NCBI RefSeq assembly: GCF_900142605.1
Contig: NZ_FRBL01000001.1
Location: 372,001 to 436,000 of the forward strand
DNA length: 64,000 nucleotides
Reading direction: 5' to 3'
From: Chitinophaga jiangningensis
GTDB lineage: Bacteria > Bacteroidota > Bacteroidia > Chitinophagales > Chitinophagaceae
This document shows, one piece after another, positions 43,191-52,079 of the stretch. The translations under genes and the position numbers were made by a program. The notes beneath the pieces were generated by a model, which was given only the letters and a program-made list of their open reading frames with translations, made no database searches and was not told where the DNA came from. Position 1 is the first letter of the stretch; every line of letters starts with the position of its first letter.

Positions 43191-45377
43191 TTATTTAATT
43201 TTTACTTCTACCGGATGTTGTACGCGCTGTGCAAAATCCTCGAGGTAGCTAAACCAATCGGCTGCATTGGTATAACGGCCACCTTTACTCCAGGCGGCAC
43301 CCATGTAGTATACATAAGGGGCAGTGCTGGATGCTACGCCAGGCGTAAGCAAATGTACGTTATCTGTTTTCATGCCAGGCTTAGCCTCCGGGAATACTGC
43401 ACCCAGTCCGAGGGTACCATCTTCCCCATGCTGTGGCTCCCAGTATCCCATTACACCGGTTTTTTCGTTGAGCAGTACGGTGCCTGGCTCTTTACGTTTA
43501 ACGATGCCCGTTACCACCGGCAGTTCCCTGCCTTTGAAGTTGTATTGGTAGGCCATGCGGTTCAGTTGTGAACCTGCGTCCAGGCTGACGGTTTTAGTGA
43601 CGGTAACCGGCGTTCCGGCGGCGTTCCAGCTTTCATACATCAGCTGGAAGGTAGTGCGGAGCGGGCCGTTTTCCAGCGTTTTGTACTTGCGGTAGTTCTT
43701 AGGGAAGTAGATGGAGTCCTTAATATAAGGTGCATTATCGCCGGCACCCAGCGTGAGGCCCACGCTGTAGTAGTCGAGGCCCTGGCCGTTGTCGTGGTGA
43801 TAATTATCGGTTTTATACCATTCGTTGATCACCAGTTCATTGGTACGTTTTGCCCATACGTCAATACCAAAGGCCATTTCCTTAGGTGTGTTTTCCAGTG
43901 CGGCGCCATACATACGATATGCCATGCGGTCGTTTTCCCAGGCATAGTCATCTTTACGTTCCGGTACGTATCGGCCGTAGGCGGCAGGTTTCACCGGTGC
44001 CGGTGTGCCTTCTCTCACGAAAGCTGTTACGGTGGCACCAGGAGCGGCGTTTACCTGCAACAGGATGGAAGAAGCTGTTTTTTCCCCGTTAATAATCAGT
44101 TGGTACGGAATTTCATTTCCGGTAACGGCATTGATTACTTTGAAAGTTTTAGCTTTTCCCTGGGCTTTGGCAAAAGTGGACATGGGTATCTCCACTAACT
44201 CACCCGGGCGGTTCACACCGATGGTATTGGTCATTTGAATGGCCACACCCGGCTGATGGCGGATATCCAGTTTAATGATCTCCGAGCCTGCTAACAGGAA
44301 TGCACCTACGCCGTATACTTCCGTATCGTCTGCAGTGGTTTTGCCTGGCGCAGCGCCAATTTCCTGCACAAAGCCGAGTTTACCATTAGGCTGTACACAG
44401 CTTACCAGTGCTTCCCAGCCTTTTTTGATTACCGGCAGAAATTCTTTCTCCGGCAGGATACCATTATTCACACCCCACGTTAATGCATATACGTAAAAAC
44501 CGGTACCACTTGTTTCTTTGGAAGGGTAGCTGGCCGGATCGAGCAGGCTGGCATGCCAGGTACCATCGCTGGTTTGCAGGCGTGCTACTTTATAAGCCAT
44601 TTGTTTAAACAGCTCTACAAATTTTGCCCTGTTCGGATAGCTGGCCGGCATATTATCCAGCAGGCGGGCAAGGCCACCGATTACCCAGCCATTACCGCGG
44701 CTCCAGAACATGCGGGCGCCGTTGGCTTCTTTTTTATTGAAGAAGGTAGCATCGCGGTAGTAGAGGCTATCTTCTTTACTATAGAGAAAATCAGTTGTTT
44801 TCCACCACAGTTTATCTGCTGTTTGCAGGTATTTCGGATCGTTGGTGGCGGTGCTGAGGTATCCCAGTGCGGGAGGGCCCATGAACAGTGCATCGCACCA
44901 GGCCCATTCGCGGTGGGCAATACCGTTTACCCATTCCAGGGATTCGGTATGTGGCTGTGCCACGATGGTATCTGCCAGTTTGCGCCAGCGGTCGATCATT
45001 ACAGGGTCCTTGTATAGCATATACAGTTGGGAATACAGCTGACCAACGCAGTAGTCATCCGCATGAAACCTGTCCTGCCCGGTATTCCAGTCACTTTCCA
45101 CTCCTACCTGCACGAGGTGGCGGATATAGGAGGGGTTGTCGGATACCTGTGCCAGCTTGAACATGCCTGTGTACAGGGCGCCATTGGTCCAGTTGGTTCT
45201 GCCGTAGGCAAACCCTTTATTATCAAGTTTATTCCATTGCCATGTGCCTACTTTCTCCATTTGGGCAATTACTGACGGTGCCGACAGAGAGGAGTCGCCC
45301 ACCGGCAGCGCCATAGCGCCGGATGCGTGGAATAAGGTAAGTCCCGCAAGACTCACCTTCAGTATATTTTTCATCAT
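43191..45377 (-). CDS. GH105 unsaturated rhamnogalacturonyl hydrolase fused to DUF4861
   Basis: A 728-residue secreted protein. After a signal peptide (KNILKVSLAGLTLFHASGAMA) the first 380 residues are a GH105 barrel: WTNGALYTGMFKLAQ, QDRFHADDYCVGQLY, AWCDALFMGPPALGYL, FWSRGNGWVIGGLARLL. The C-terminal part (about 410-728) is a DUF4861 beta-rich domain (DDYAWENDRMAYRMYGAAL, FGIDVWAKRTNELVINEWY). GH105 removes unsaturated galacturonate or glucuronate from lyase products. The role of DUF4861 is unknown; it is often in pectin loci. The fusion is in frame with no sign of a frameshift. Confidence 0.9.
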   Translation of the reverse strand: MMKNILKVSLAGLTLFHASGAMALPVGDSSLSAPSVIAQMEKVGTWQWNKLDNKGFAYGRTNWTNGALYTGMFKLAQVSDNPSYIRHLVQVGVESDWNTGQDRFHADDYCVGQLYSQLYMLYKDPVMIDRWRKLADTIVAQPHTESLEWVNGIAHREWAWCDALFMGPPALGYLSTATNDPKYLQTADKLWWKTTDFLYSKEDSLYYRDATFFNKKEANGARMFWSRGNGWVIGGLARLLDNMPASYPNRAKFVELFKQMAYKVARLQTSDGTWHASLLDPASYPSKETSGTGFYVYALTWGVNNGILPEKEFLPVIKKGWEALVSCVQPNGKLGFVQEIGAAPGKTTADDTEVYGVGAFLLAGSEIIKLDIRHQPGVAIQMTNTIGVNRPGELVEIPMSTFAKAQGKAKTFKVINAVTGNEIPYQLIINGEKTASSILLQVNAAPGATVTAFVREGTPAPVKPAAYGRYVPERKDDYAWENDRMAYRMYGAALENTPKEMAFGIDVWAKRTNELVINEWYKTDNYHHDNGQGLDYYSVGLTLGAGDNAPYIKDSIYFPKNYRKYKTLENGPLRTTFQLMYESWNAAGTPVTVTKTVSLDAGSQLNRMAYQYNFKGRELPVVTGIVKRKEPGTVLLNEKTGVMGYWEPQHGEDGTLGLGAVFPEAKPGMKTDNVHLLTPGVASSTAPYVYYMGAAWSKGGRYTNAADWFSYLEDFAQRVQHPVEVKIK

Positions 45378-45398
45378 GATTACGGATTATATCAGTTA

Positions 45399-46241
45399 CT
45401 AACGTAGCTCATTGATTTTGCAGTGGTCCATATCGCCGTAGTCGAGGTTTTCACCGGCCATACCCCAGATGAAGGTATAATTGCTGGTACCTGCACCGGA
45501 GTGAACGGACCATGGCGGAGAAATAACTGCCTGTTCGTTTTGCATCCAAATGTGGCGGGTTTCCTGCGGCTGGCCCATAAAGTGGCATACACTCTGTGCT
45601 TCGGGTACTTCAAAGTAGAAGTAAACTTCCATTCTTCTGTCGTGCGTATGTGCCGGCATAGTATTCCACACGCTGCCTGGTTTCAGTTCCGTCATACCCA
45701 TCTGCAGCTGGCAGGTTTCCAGTACGGAGTTTACCAGCAGTTTGTTGATGGTACGGTGGTTAGAAGTTTCCAGTGCTCCTAAAGTAACAATTTCAGCTTC
45801 ATTTTTTGAAACTTTCTTTGTTGGATAGGTATGGTGCGCCGGGGTGGAGTTCAGGTAAAATTTGGCCGGATTAGCGGCATCTTTGCTATGGAAAGTAACT
45901 TCCTTAGTGCCTTTACCAATGTAGAGTGCTTCTTTGAAAGCGATTTCGTATTTCACGCCATCGGCTTCCACGATACCATCGCCGCCTACGTTGATCATTC
46001 CCAGCTCTCTGCGCTCCAGGAAATAATCTGCTTTCAGCAGGTCGATCACTTCCAGTTTCATGGCTCCTTTAACAGGCATGGCACCCCCGGTGAGGTAACG
46101 ATCGTAATGTGTGTGCACCCAGTTGATCTGGTCTGCAGCAAATACTTTTTCAATCAGAAAGGCTTCTCTCAACTGTGCAGTATTCATCTGCTTTACTTCA
46201 GCAGGACTGCTTGCATAACGGGATTCATAATTTTTGCCCAT
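45399..46241 (-). CDS. kduI: 5-dehydro-4-deoxy-D-glucuronate isomerase (KduI)
   Basis: A 280-residue cupin. Metal-binding histidines in NTMPAHTHDRRMEVYFYFEVPE and the closing ISPPWSVHSGAGTSNYTFIWGMAGEN match KduI. It converts 5-keto-4-deoxyuronate, formed from unsaturated uronic acids released by GH88 and GH105, to 2,5-diketo-3-deoxygluconate. It has no signal peptide and is cytoplasmic. In the operon it sits between the DUF2264 and GH105 genes (28 and 21 bases). Confidence 0.95.
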   Translation of the reverse strand: MGKNYESRYASSPAEVKQMNTAQLREAFLIEKVFAADQINWVHTHYDRYLTGGAMPVKGAMKLEVIDLLKADYFLERRELGMINVGGDGIVEADGVKYEIAFKEALYIGKGTKEVTFHSKDAANPAKFYLNSTPAHHTYPTKKVSKNEAEIVTLGALETSNHRTINKLLVNSVLETCQLQMGMTELKPGSVWNTMPAHTHDRRMEVYFYFEVPEAQSVCHFMGQPQETRHIWMQNEQAVISPPWSVHSGAGTSNYTFIWGMAGENLDYGDMDHCKINELR

Positions 46242-46269
46242 ATACTGTAACGCTTAATTAGTTTTTAAA

Positions 46270-47529
46270 TTAATAGGTCACGTGATAATCTTTTTTCACT
46301 GGTTTTCCGCTCCATACTTTTTGCGCCGTCCATTCGGCCGGCGGGGCGCTCCAGAAAGGATCTTCTGCCGGCAATCCCAATGCGAGGAAACCGTTGGTGC
46401 AGATGTAAAGGCTGCCGGTAGAAGTATACACGTCTGCTACTTCCGGCTGATGGCCTGCAATACCCAGTTGCAGCCAGCCTTGTTTATCGAAGGTGCCTTC
46501 CATTTCAAAGATGCGTTTCATGATGGCGGTCATGGCACAGCGCACCTGAGCCGGCTCCACTCCTTCGGGCAGCTGATGCATTAATGCCAGCTGTACGAGA
46601 GGCTGGAAGGCAGCCGTACGATAGGTCATGGATCGTCCTAAAGCGGGATAGGTACCATCAGGTGCAATCATGCGTTCCTGCAGCTCTGCAAAGCGCTGCA
46701 TTCGTTTCATGGCCTGATCGTAATCTGCTTTTGTACCCTGCCTGTTGTCCATCAGTACTTTCAACATTTCCGTGAACATTGGATGTATCACGTATCCGTT
46801 GTAGTAGTCGAGCGAAAACTGCGGCCCGTCCGCATAAAAACCATCTCCTGCATACCACTCTTTCATTTTCTGTGTGGCAATCATCGTGCGCAGCGGCTCG
46901 TACTCTTCGTGGATCGACAACAGAAAGGCTTCCACCATGCCTACAAACAGGAGCCAGTTGTTATAAGCCGGCCTTATACGGCGCAGCTCTTTGAGTTCGG
47001 TAACTATATTTTGTTTGGTCTTGTTGTCCAGCGGCTCCCACAGCGCTTGTGGTGCCCGCATAAACGTCTGACACAGATAAGCCGCATCTACCAGTGGCTG
47101 CCCTTCTTCCCGGAAATTAAGGTAGTCGGGCGAGGCCGGATTTACCCCATTCACAATGCCTTGCAGTACCTGCTCACGCATTTGCTTTCTGAGCCTGCCT
47201 TCAGCGGTGTTATCGTCCGGTAATGCCAGCCACGGCGCCATTCCGGAAATACATCTGCCAAAAGCTTCCAGGTAGGTCACCTTTTCCAGTGCCAGTCCAT
47301 ATCCCGGACCTTTTTCCTTCGGCATGTTCTTCTTCAGGGTGCCCTTGCTCATGTTATCCACCACGGGAGTAACAATTTTCTGTAATAGCTGAACGTGATA
47401 CGCACGGTCGGTAAGTGCAGCTGTGGAATTGTTCTCCTGCGTGGTAGTGGCTGATGCAAATGCCGCCGATGGTATCATTCCCGCAAGTCCGGCTAACGGG
47501 GCCATCCTGATAAAGTTTCTTCTTTCCAA
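46270..47529 (-). CDS. DUF2264-family protein (proposed uronic-acid exo-hydrolase), copy 2
   Basis: A 419-residue paralogue of the protein at 38774 with the same domain order: KVTYLEAFGRCISGMAPWLAL, RPAYNNWLLFVGMVEAFLL, DGPQFSLDYYNGYVIHPMFTEML, and FDKQGWLQLGIAGHQPEVADVY. The N-terminus MERRNFIRMAPLAGLAG is Tat-like. It appears to start with TTG at 47529, as no in-frame ATG is better. It is the first gene of the operon, 57 bases after a perfect LacI-type palindrome. Confidence 0.8.
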   Translation of the reverse strand: MERRNFIRMAPLAGLAGMIPSAAFASATTTQENNSTAALTDRAYHVQLLQKIVTPVVDNMSKGTLKKNMPKEKGPGYGLALEKVTYLEAFGRCISGMAPWLALPDDNTAEGRLRKQMREQVLQGIVNGVNPASPDYLNFREEGQPLVDAAYLCQTFMRAPQALWEPLDNKTKQNIVTELKELRRIRPAYNNWLLFVGMVEAFLLSIHEEYEPLRTMIATQKMKEWYAGDGFYADGPQFSLDYYNGYVIHPMFTEMLKVLMDNRQGTKADYDQAMKRMQRFAELQERMIAPDGTYPALGRSMTYRTAAFQPLVQLALMHQLPEGVEPAQVRCAMTAIMKRIFEMEGTFDKQGWLQLGIAGHQPEVADVYTSTGSLYICTNGFLALGLPAEDPFWSAPPAEWTAQKVWSGKPVKKDYHVTY

Positions 47530-47586
47530 AACTTACATTGTTTAAAGCGTGTTACCAGATGCCGGTCTATAAAGACTCTAATTTAA

Positions 47587-47600
47587 TGCAAACGTTTGCA
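47587..47600. promoter_or_regulatory. LacI-type operator (perfect palindrome TGCAAACGTTTGCA)
   Basis: A perfect 14-base palindrome 57 bases before the first gene of the DUF2264-kduI-GH105-kduD-lacI-GH88 operon. The same 14-mer occurs at 54551-54564, also about 56 bases before a start codon, and near-copies at 50026 and 27438. Confidence 0.7.
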
Positions 47601-47679
47601 ATAATCCAAGCACTTTTTTCATTGTTCACGGGAAAGGCTTGTCAGCACTGTGTTTAACTGTGTTAAAAAATATTTTTAA

Positions 47680-47816
47680 CGGGAGATGTCAGCGCATGCT
47701 AAATCGTTATTTCATCGAAATGGCTGCGGCGTGGCATTGCCCGGTTTTTTTATCGGGAGATGTCAGCGCATGCCAATCGTTATTCCATCGTAACGGCTGT
47801 GGCGTGGCATCTCCCG
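47680..47816. repeat. Two tandem 64-base palindromic repeat units
   Basis: Unit A (47680-47743) and unit B (47754-47816) are near-identical. Each begins CGGGAGATGTCAGCGCATG and ends GGCGTGGCAT followed by CTCCCG or TGCCCG, so each folds as a long imperfect hairpin. They are separated by GTTTTTTTAT. This resembles REP-type elements. Confidence 0.65.
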
Positions 47817-47885
47817 GATCACTAATATGTATTGGTCCTGTTATCGAAACAAAGTCCCTCAAAAATGTAAAAAGCAACGGTGCTG

Positions 47886-49847
47886 CTACTCCATGGTAAA
47901 ACCAATGCTGTGGCTACCGGCCAGCTGCTTACCTTTCGATACCAGCGTAATGCGCGTAACACTGTTGCCCCATACCGGCGATAAGCGGCCATCGGCGATT
48001 TCCTGCTGCTCCGTTTCCACCGCAAATTCAGCCGGATTATAAGTGATCACGAGCGTCCCCTCTTTGGCCGACAACACTATTTTGCCAGCTTTGCTCACGT
48101 CTGCCGGCAGGCAGGTCATGAAATGCTCGCGGAATGCTTCCTTCCAGGTTTTCAGTACATACGCCTCCGTTAGTTCCAATCGCTGTTTACCCGGAATGAA
48201 ATTATAAGTGCGCTGCCATTTGCTCACCTCCGCTTCCGCAGGGTAAGCGGCTGCTATATCCATCTGCAATTTATAGGCGCTCTTTTGCGGCGTAAACTGC
48301 ACATTGTTTGCCTGGAAAGCACGCCCGTCTTTCTGCTGCACACCGTTAATGGTAGGGCAATTGTGCCATTGCGACTGCATGTACCACAGCTTATAACGGT
48401 CCTTGCTGAAGGTTTGCTTCGTATAAGTGCCCACCCCTACATCAATGATCGCAGGCTTTCCGTTCATGTACAGTACAAAATTGCCTACGTCGTTGTGGTT
48501 GTGACTTTCCGCATTATGCCCGCCCTGAGCGGCAAAAAACAGTCCTGCACTACTGCCTGGCCTGCTGCGGAGCGACAATACCTGTAAATCCGGCAACCAG
48601 TTGACACCCGTATACGGCGCGACCGCTTTCGTACGCTGCATTTCATCTCCCAACAACAACTTATATACGAAAATACCCAGCGCGGAAATACGGATATTAT
48701 CCCCTCCGCGGCGCTCCAGCTGGTTGAGGTAGGCACCAAACTGCTGCAGCTGTTCGTCGTTATACATTTTGCCGTACATAAACACATCCTGGGAAGGCGG
48801 TATGCTGCGGGCAGAAGCATCCGCGAAGTTGACAAAGCGGTTGCTGTCCACATGCATTTTATAGATATACGCACCGATGGCGTGCATCAGCTTATTATTG
48901 CTGAAATCCAGCCTGCCACCACTGCTGCTGTACAAATCGTCCAGTAGTTCAATGAGCTTGCCGCCGGCGTGTCCCCAGTAACTAGGTCCTTCGTCACAGC
49001 CACCATCGGGCGCATAGGCGTTCACAAAGTTATCTGCACTGCGGATGCTCTTTTCGATTACCCTGTTACGTTTATCCGTGTTGGTGAGGTTGAGCAGTGC
49101 CGCTTTGAGTACATTGGAATTGATCCAGATGTTCCAGTTGTTCACCTGCCCGCCTTTAAAGCCCATCCACCAGAAGTCGTTGCGTTCGAGATAAGGCGTA
49201 TAGATTCTTTTTTCCAGCTCGTAATCGATGCGTTTATTCACGATTACCGAGTATTTATCCAGCTCGCTGCGGAGCAGGAACTGAGCCCAGGAGAGCGTCA
49301 TAGCGGTTTCGCCGGCAAACAGGTCGATCACCTGCTCGTTCGGATCGGGCAGGTTGCTGCCCAGCTTTTGTGCTCCAATATGTGCCGGCAGTACCCAGGT
49401 GCTTTCTTCCAGGATCAGCCAGAGGCCATTTACGATCTGTGGCAGGAAGCGGCCCTTGTTTTCCGCCATTTCCCCGGCAATAAGGGTGGACAATACTTTG
49501 CGGCGTTCAAACTGAATATTTTCGAAGTTGATACGGTTGCCATTATCCCTGAATTGCAGGTATACTTCGGCGGTGATGGAGGGCCACTGGAATGACATCG
49601 CCTTCTCCGCATCGGCAATCATGGCCTTACGGGTAGTGGCATCCAGGGCGGCTATTTTAGCGGCAATGCGCTGCTTCAGCTGTTGTTGCCACGCAGCTGC
49701 ATCGGTAATGGCAGCGGCGCCGCCAGCCTGTTTCCAGGCATTCTCCAGGTAATTGGGCGTAGTTTTCTGCTGCGCCATAATGGTATGTGCCGACAGGCAA
49801 AGGCCTGTAGCCAGCACAACGTGGAATATAGTATGGTTCAACCTCAT
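47886..49847 (-). CDS. Heparinase II/III-family protein (probable uronic-acid polysaccharide lyase)
   Basis: A 653-residue secreted protein: signal peptide to AQQ, an (alpha/alpha) toroid (RNDFWWMGFKGGQVNNWNIWINSN, CDEGPSYWGHAGGKLIELL) and a beta-sandwich of the heparinase II/III type with GGHNAESHNHNDVGNFVLYMNGKPAIIDVG, where the His-Asn cluster is typical. Such enzymes cleave uronic-acid polymers by beta-elimination, yielding the unsaturated ends used by GH88 and GH105. The exact polymer is unclear; relatives act on heparin, alginate or others. Divergent from uxaA with a LacI-type operator between. Confidence 0.8.
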   Translation of the reverse strand: MRLNHTIFHVVLATGLCLSAHTIMAQQKTTPNYLENAWKQAGGAAAITDAAAWQQQLKQRIAAKIAALDATTRKAMIADAEKAMSFQWPSITAEVYLQFRDNGNRINFENIQFERRKVLSTLIAGEMAENKGRFLPQIVNGLWLILEESTWVLPAHIGAQKLGSNLPDPNEQVIDLFAGETAMTLSWAQFLLRSELDKYSVIVNKRIDYELEKRIYTPYLERNDFWWMGFKGGQVNNWNIWINSNVLKAALLNLTNTDKRNRVIEKSIRSADNFVNAYAPDGGCDEGPSYWGHAGGKLIELLDDLYSSSGGRLDFSNNKLMHAIGAYIYKMHVDSNRFVNFADASARSIPPSQDVFMYGKMYNDEQLQQFGAYLNQLERRGGDNIRISALGIFVYKLLLGDEMQRTKAVAPYTGVNWLPDLQVLSLRSRPGSSAGLFFAAQGGHNAESHNHNDVGNFVLYMNGKPAIIDVGVGTYTKQTFSKDRYKLWYMQSQWHNCPTINGVQQKDGRAFQANNVQFTPQKSAYKLQMDIAAAYPAEAEVSKWQRTYNFIPGKQRLELTEAYVLKTWKEAFREHFMTCLPADVSKAGKIVLSAKEGTLVITYNPAEFAVETEQQEIADGRLSPVWGNSVTRITLVSKGKQLAGSHSIGFTME

Positions 49848-50214
49848 AGGGCTAGTTGTTTACTATAAGAAAAGCGCTCCGGACACCGCACCGAAAATGG
49901 GCTGATCGCGTACTCAATTGTTGGAAATACGTTTCCTCAAAGTGGTATAAGCTCGTCCGGCCTGTTAAAAATTCATTGTCCCCTTGTCAACGTGGTCGAT
50001 AAAAGTATCTAAATGTAATAATTGTTCAAACGTTTGCATAAACTTTTTTTCAAATGGTATTTAAACCTTCATAATTCTTATTTATCATTTCCTGATTCAT
50101 TCGTAACTTGCCACTGTACAAGATTTCAGCTGATTTTACAACTTGTCAAAATTTCATCAGGGATTAACATTATAGTATTACCAGCCGGCATCAAATCTTC
50201 ATACTTTAGCCTTT
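49848..50214. promoter_or_regulatory. Divergent regulatory region with LacI-type operator
   Basis: About 367 AT-rich bases between the heparinase-like gene and uxaA. TTCAAACGTTTGCA at 50026-50039 is one mismatch from the perfect palindrome. TACTTTAG at 50202-50209 is close to the -7 consensus and would give uxaA a short leader. No gene is seen. Confidence 0.6.
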
Positions 50215-51861
50215 ATGAACAGTTATTTACAGATACATCCGGCAGATAATGTGCTGGTTGCATTACAAGACCTCCAGGCTGGAACAAAAATTACCTTCAA
50301 CGGCCACAACATAGAACTGCTGCAGCTTACGCCTGCCAAACATAAATTCCTTATTAATGATGTCGCGAGTGGAGACCCGATCACCATGTACGGCGTACTG
50401 GTGGCCAAAGCGGTAACCACGATCAAACAAGGCGGCCTGATGACCACTGAAAATGTGATCCATGATGCCAACGCCTTCCATGAAAAAGATGGTAGCGAGC
50501 AATGGCAGGCACCTGACGTAAGTCGCTGGAAAGACCGCACCTTTATGGGCTACCACCGCCAGGATGGCCAGGTAGGCACCCGAAACTACTGGCTGGTAAT
50601 TCCACTGGTATTTTGTGAAAACAGGAATGTAAGCGTGATCAAAACCGCCTTCGAAAAAGGGCTGGGATTTGCGCCAGCAGAGGTTTACAACGAACAGGTA
50701 ACTGACCTGGTGGCACTCTATAAAAAAGGCGACCTGGACGCGATCAGAAATTATGAAGCAGGCCAGTCCACCGATACCAGCAAACGCAGCACCATCTTCC
50801 CTAATATAGATGGTATTAAATTCCTGACCCACGAAGGGGGCTGCGGTGGTACCCGCCAGGATTCAGATGCACTCTGTGCATTGCTGGCAGGCTACATCCA
50901 CCATCCAAACGTGGCAGGTGCCACAGTGCTGAGCCTCGGCTGTCAGCACGCACAGGTAAGCATTTTACAGGAATCCCTGAAAAAGCTGAATCCTGATTTT
51001 AATAAACCAATCCTGGTATACGAGCAGCAGAAAAGCTCTTCCGAGTTTAACATGCTCTCTGCTGCCATAAAAGATACCTTCCTGGCGATGGTAGAGGCCA
51101 ACAAGATCACCCGCCAGCCTGCCCCACTGTCCAAGCTGGTAATAGGCCTGGAATGCGGCGGCTCCGACGGTTTCTCCGGTATTTCTGCCAACCCCGCGGT
51201 AGGTCATACATCCGACCTGCTGGTGGCACTCGGCGGTACCTCCATCCTCTCCGAATTCCCTGAGTTGTGCGGTGTGGAACAGGAGCTGATCAACCGTTGT
51301 ACTACGGAATATACTTCTGAGAAATTCATACGCATCATGCGTGCGTACGAAAACCAGGCACAATCCGTAGGTTCCGGCTTTTACATGAACCCTTCTCCGG
51401 GTAACATCAAGGACGGCCTCATCACCGATGCGATCAAATCCGCAGGCGCTGCCAAAAAAGGTGGAACGTCCCCTGTTACTGATGTTCTCGACTATACAGA
51501 ATACGTAACCAAACCAGGCTTAAACCTGCTCTGCACACCAGGTAATGATGTAGAGTCCACCTCTGCGGAAGTAGGTTCCGGTGCCAACATCGTACTGTTC
51601 ACTACTGGTTTAGGCACCCCTACCGGCAACCCGATTGCCCCGGTAGTTAAACTGGCTACCAATACCAAACTGGCTACCCGTATGCCTGATATTATCGATA
51701 TTGATACCGGTTCTATCATCAGTGGTCAGCACTCCATTGCAGAAATGGGTGAGCAGATCCTGGAATATGTTATCCAGGCTGCCAGCGGCGAAGTATATAC
51801 GAAAGCAGAGCAGCTGCACCAGGATGATTTTATTCCGTGGAAACGTGGGGTGAGTTTGTAA
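50215..51861 (+). CDS. uxaA: Altronate dehydratase
   Basis: A 548-residue UxaA. The N-terminal SAF-type domain (about 1-95) is followed by the large catalytic part: GTRNYWLVIPLVFCENRNV, HEGGCGGTRQDSDALCALLAGYIHHPN, LECGGSDGFSGISANPAVG, and TGLGTPTGNPIAPV. It dehydrates D-altronate to 2-keto-3-deoxygluconate and depends on iron. It completes the galacturonate route whose other steps (UxaC, UxaB) are in the operon at 54-59 kb. It is followed by a clear terminator and is the only plus-strand gene of the pathway. Confidence 0.95.
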   Translation: MNSYLQIHPADNVLVALQDLQAGTKITFNGHNIELLQLTPAKHKFLINDVASGDPITMYGVLVAKAVTTIKQGGLMTTENVIHDANAFHEKDGSEQWQAPDVSRWKDRTFMGYHRQDGQVGTRNYWLVIPLVFCENRNVSVIKTAFEKGLGFAPAEVYNEQVTDLVALYKKGDLDAIRNYEAGQSTDTSKRSTIFPNIDGIKFLTHEGGCGGTRQDSDALCALLAGYIHHPNVAGATVLSLGCQHAQVSILQESLKKLNPDFNKPILVYEQQKSSSEFNMLSAAIKDTFLAMVEANKITRQPAPLSKLVIGLECGGSDGFSGISANPAVGHTSDLLVALGGTSILSEFPELCGVEQELINRCTTEYTSEKFIRIMRAYENQAQSVGSGFYMNPSPGNIKDGLITDAIKSAGAAKKGGTSPVTDVLDYTEYVTKPGLNLLCTPGNDVESTSAEVGSGANIVLFTTGLGTPTGNPIAPVVKLATNTKLATRMPDIIDIDTGSIISGQHSIAEMGEQILEYVIQAASGEVYTKAEQLHQDDFIPWKRGVSL

Positions 51862-51952
51862 TATGACATCATAATACTCCCATCGATAACGATGAAGATA
51901 ATAGTGAAAGAAGTAAAGCTCCCGTTGGAATCACAATAATATCGAAGGTATT

Positions 51953-51991
51953 AAAGCCGCTTAAATTCTAATATTTAAGCGGCTTTTTGTT
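51953..51991 (+). terminator. Intrinsic terminator of uxaA
   Basis: A 14-base-pair stem AAAGCCGCTTAAAT / ATTTAAGCGGCTTT (51953-51966 with 51973-51986), loop TCTAAT, followed by TTTGTTTTT. Confidence 0.9.
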
Positions 51992-52079
51992 TTTAAAACA
52001 CGTCTGAAATGATACACCGAGAAGATAATAACTATTTAAAAGAACCTCCAAAGGGCATAAAAGCAGTAGTTTCCAATAA

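Larger units (their letters stand above)
47530..47885. other. Intergenic region: operator plus tandem palindromic repeats
   Basis: About 356 bases with no gene. The left part holds the promoter and LacI-type operator of the DUF2264 operon. The middle holds two tandem 64-base palindromic units. The right part is the 3' flank of the heparinase-like gene, for which I see no standard terminator. Confidence 0.5.

Noticed and set aside
38774..47529. DUF2264 proteins as a named glycoside hydrolase family
   Set aside because: I recall a link of this family to beta-glucuronidases but cannot confirm it from sequence, so I left the call general.
47680..47816. Tandem repeats as a CRISPR array
   Set aside because: There are only two units, they are palindromic along their whole length and the spacer is 10 bases of T-rich sequence.
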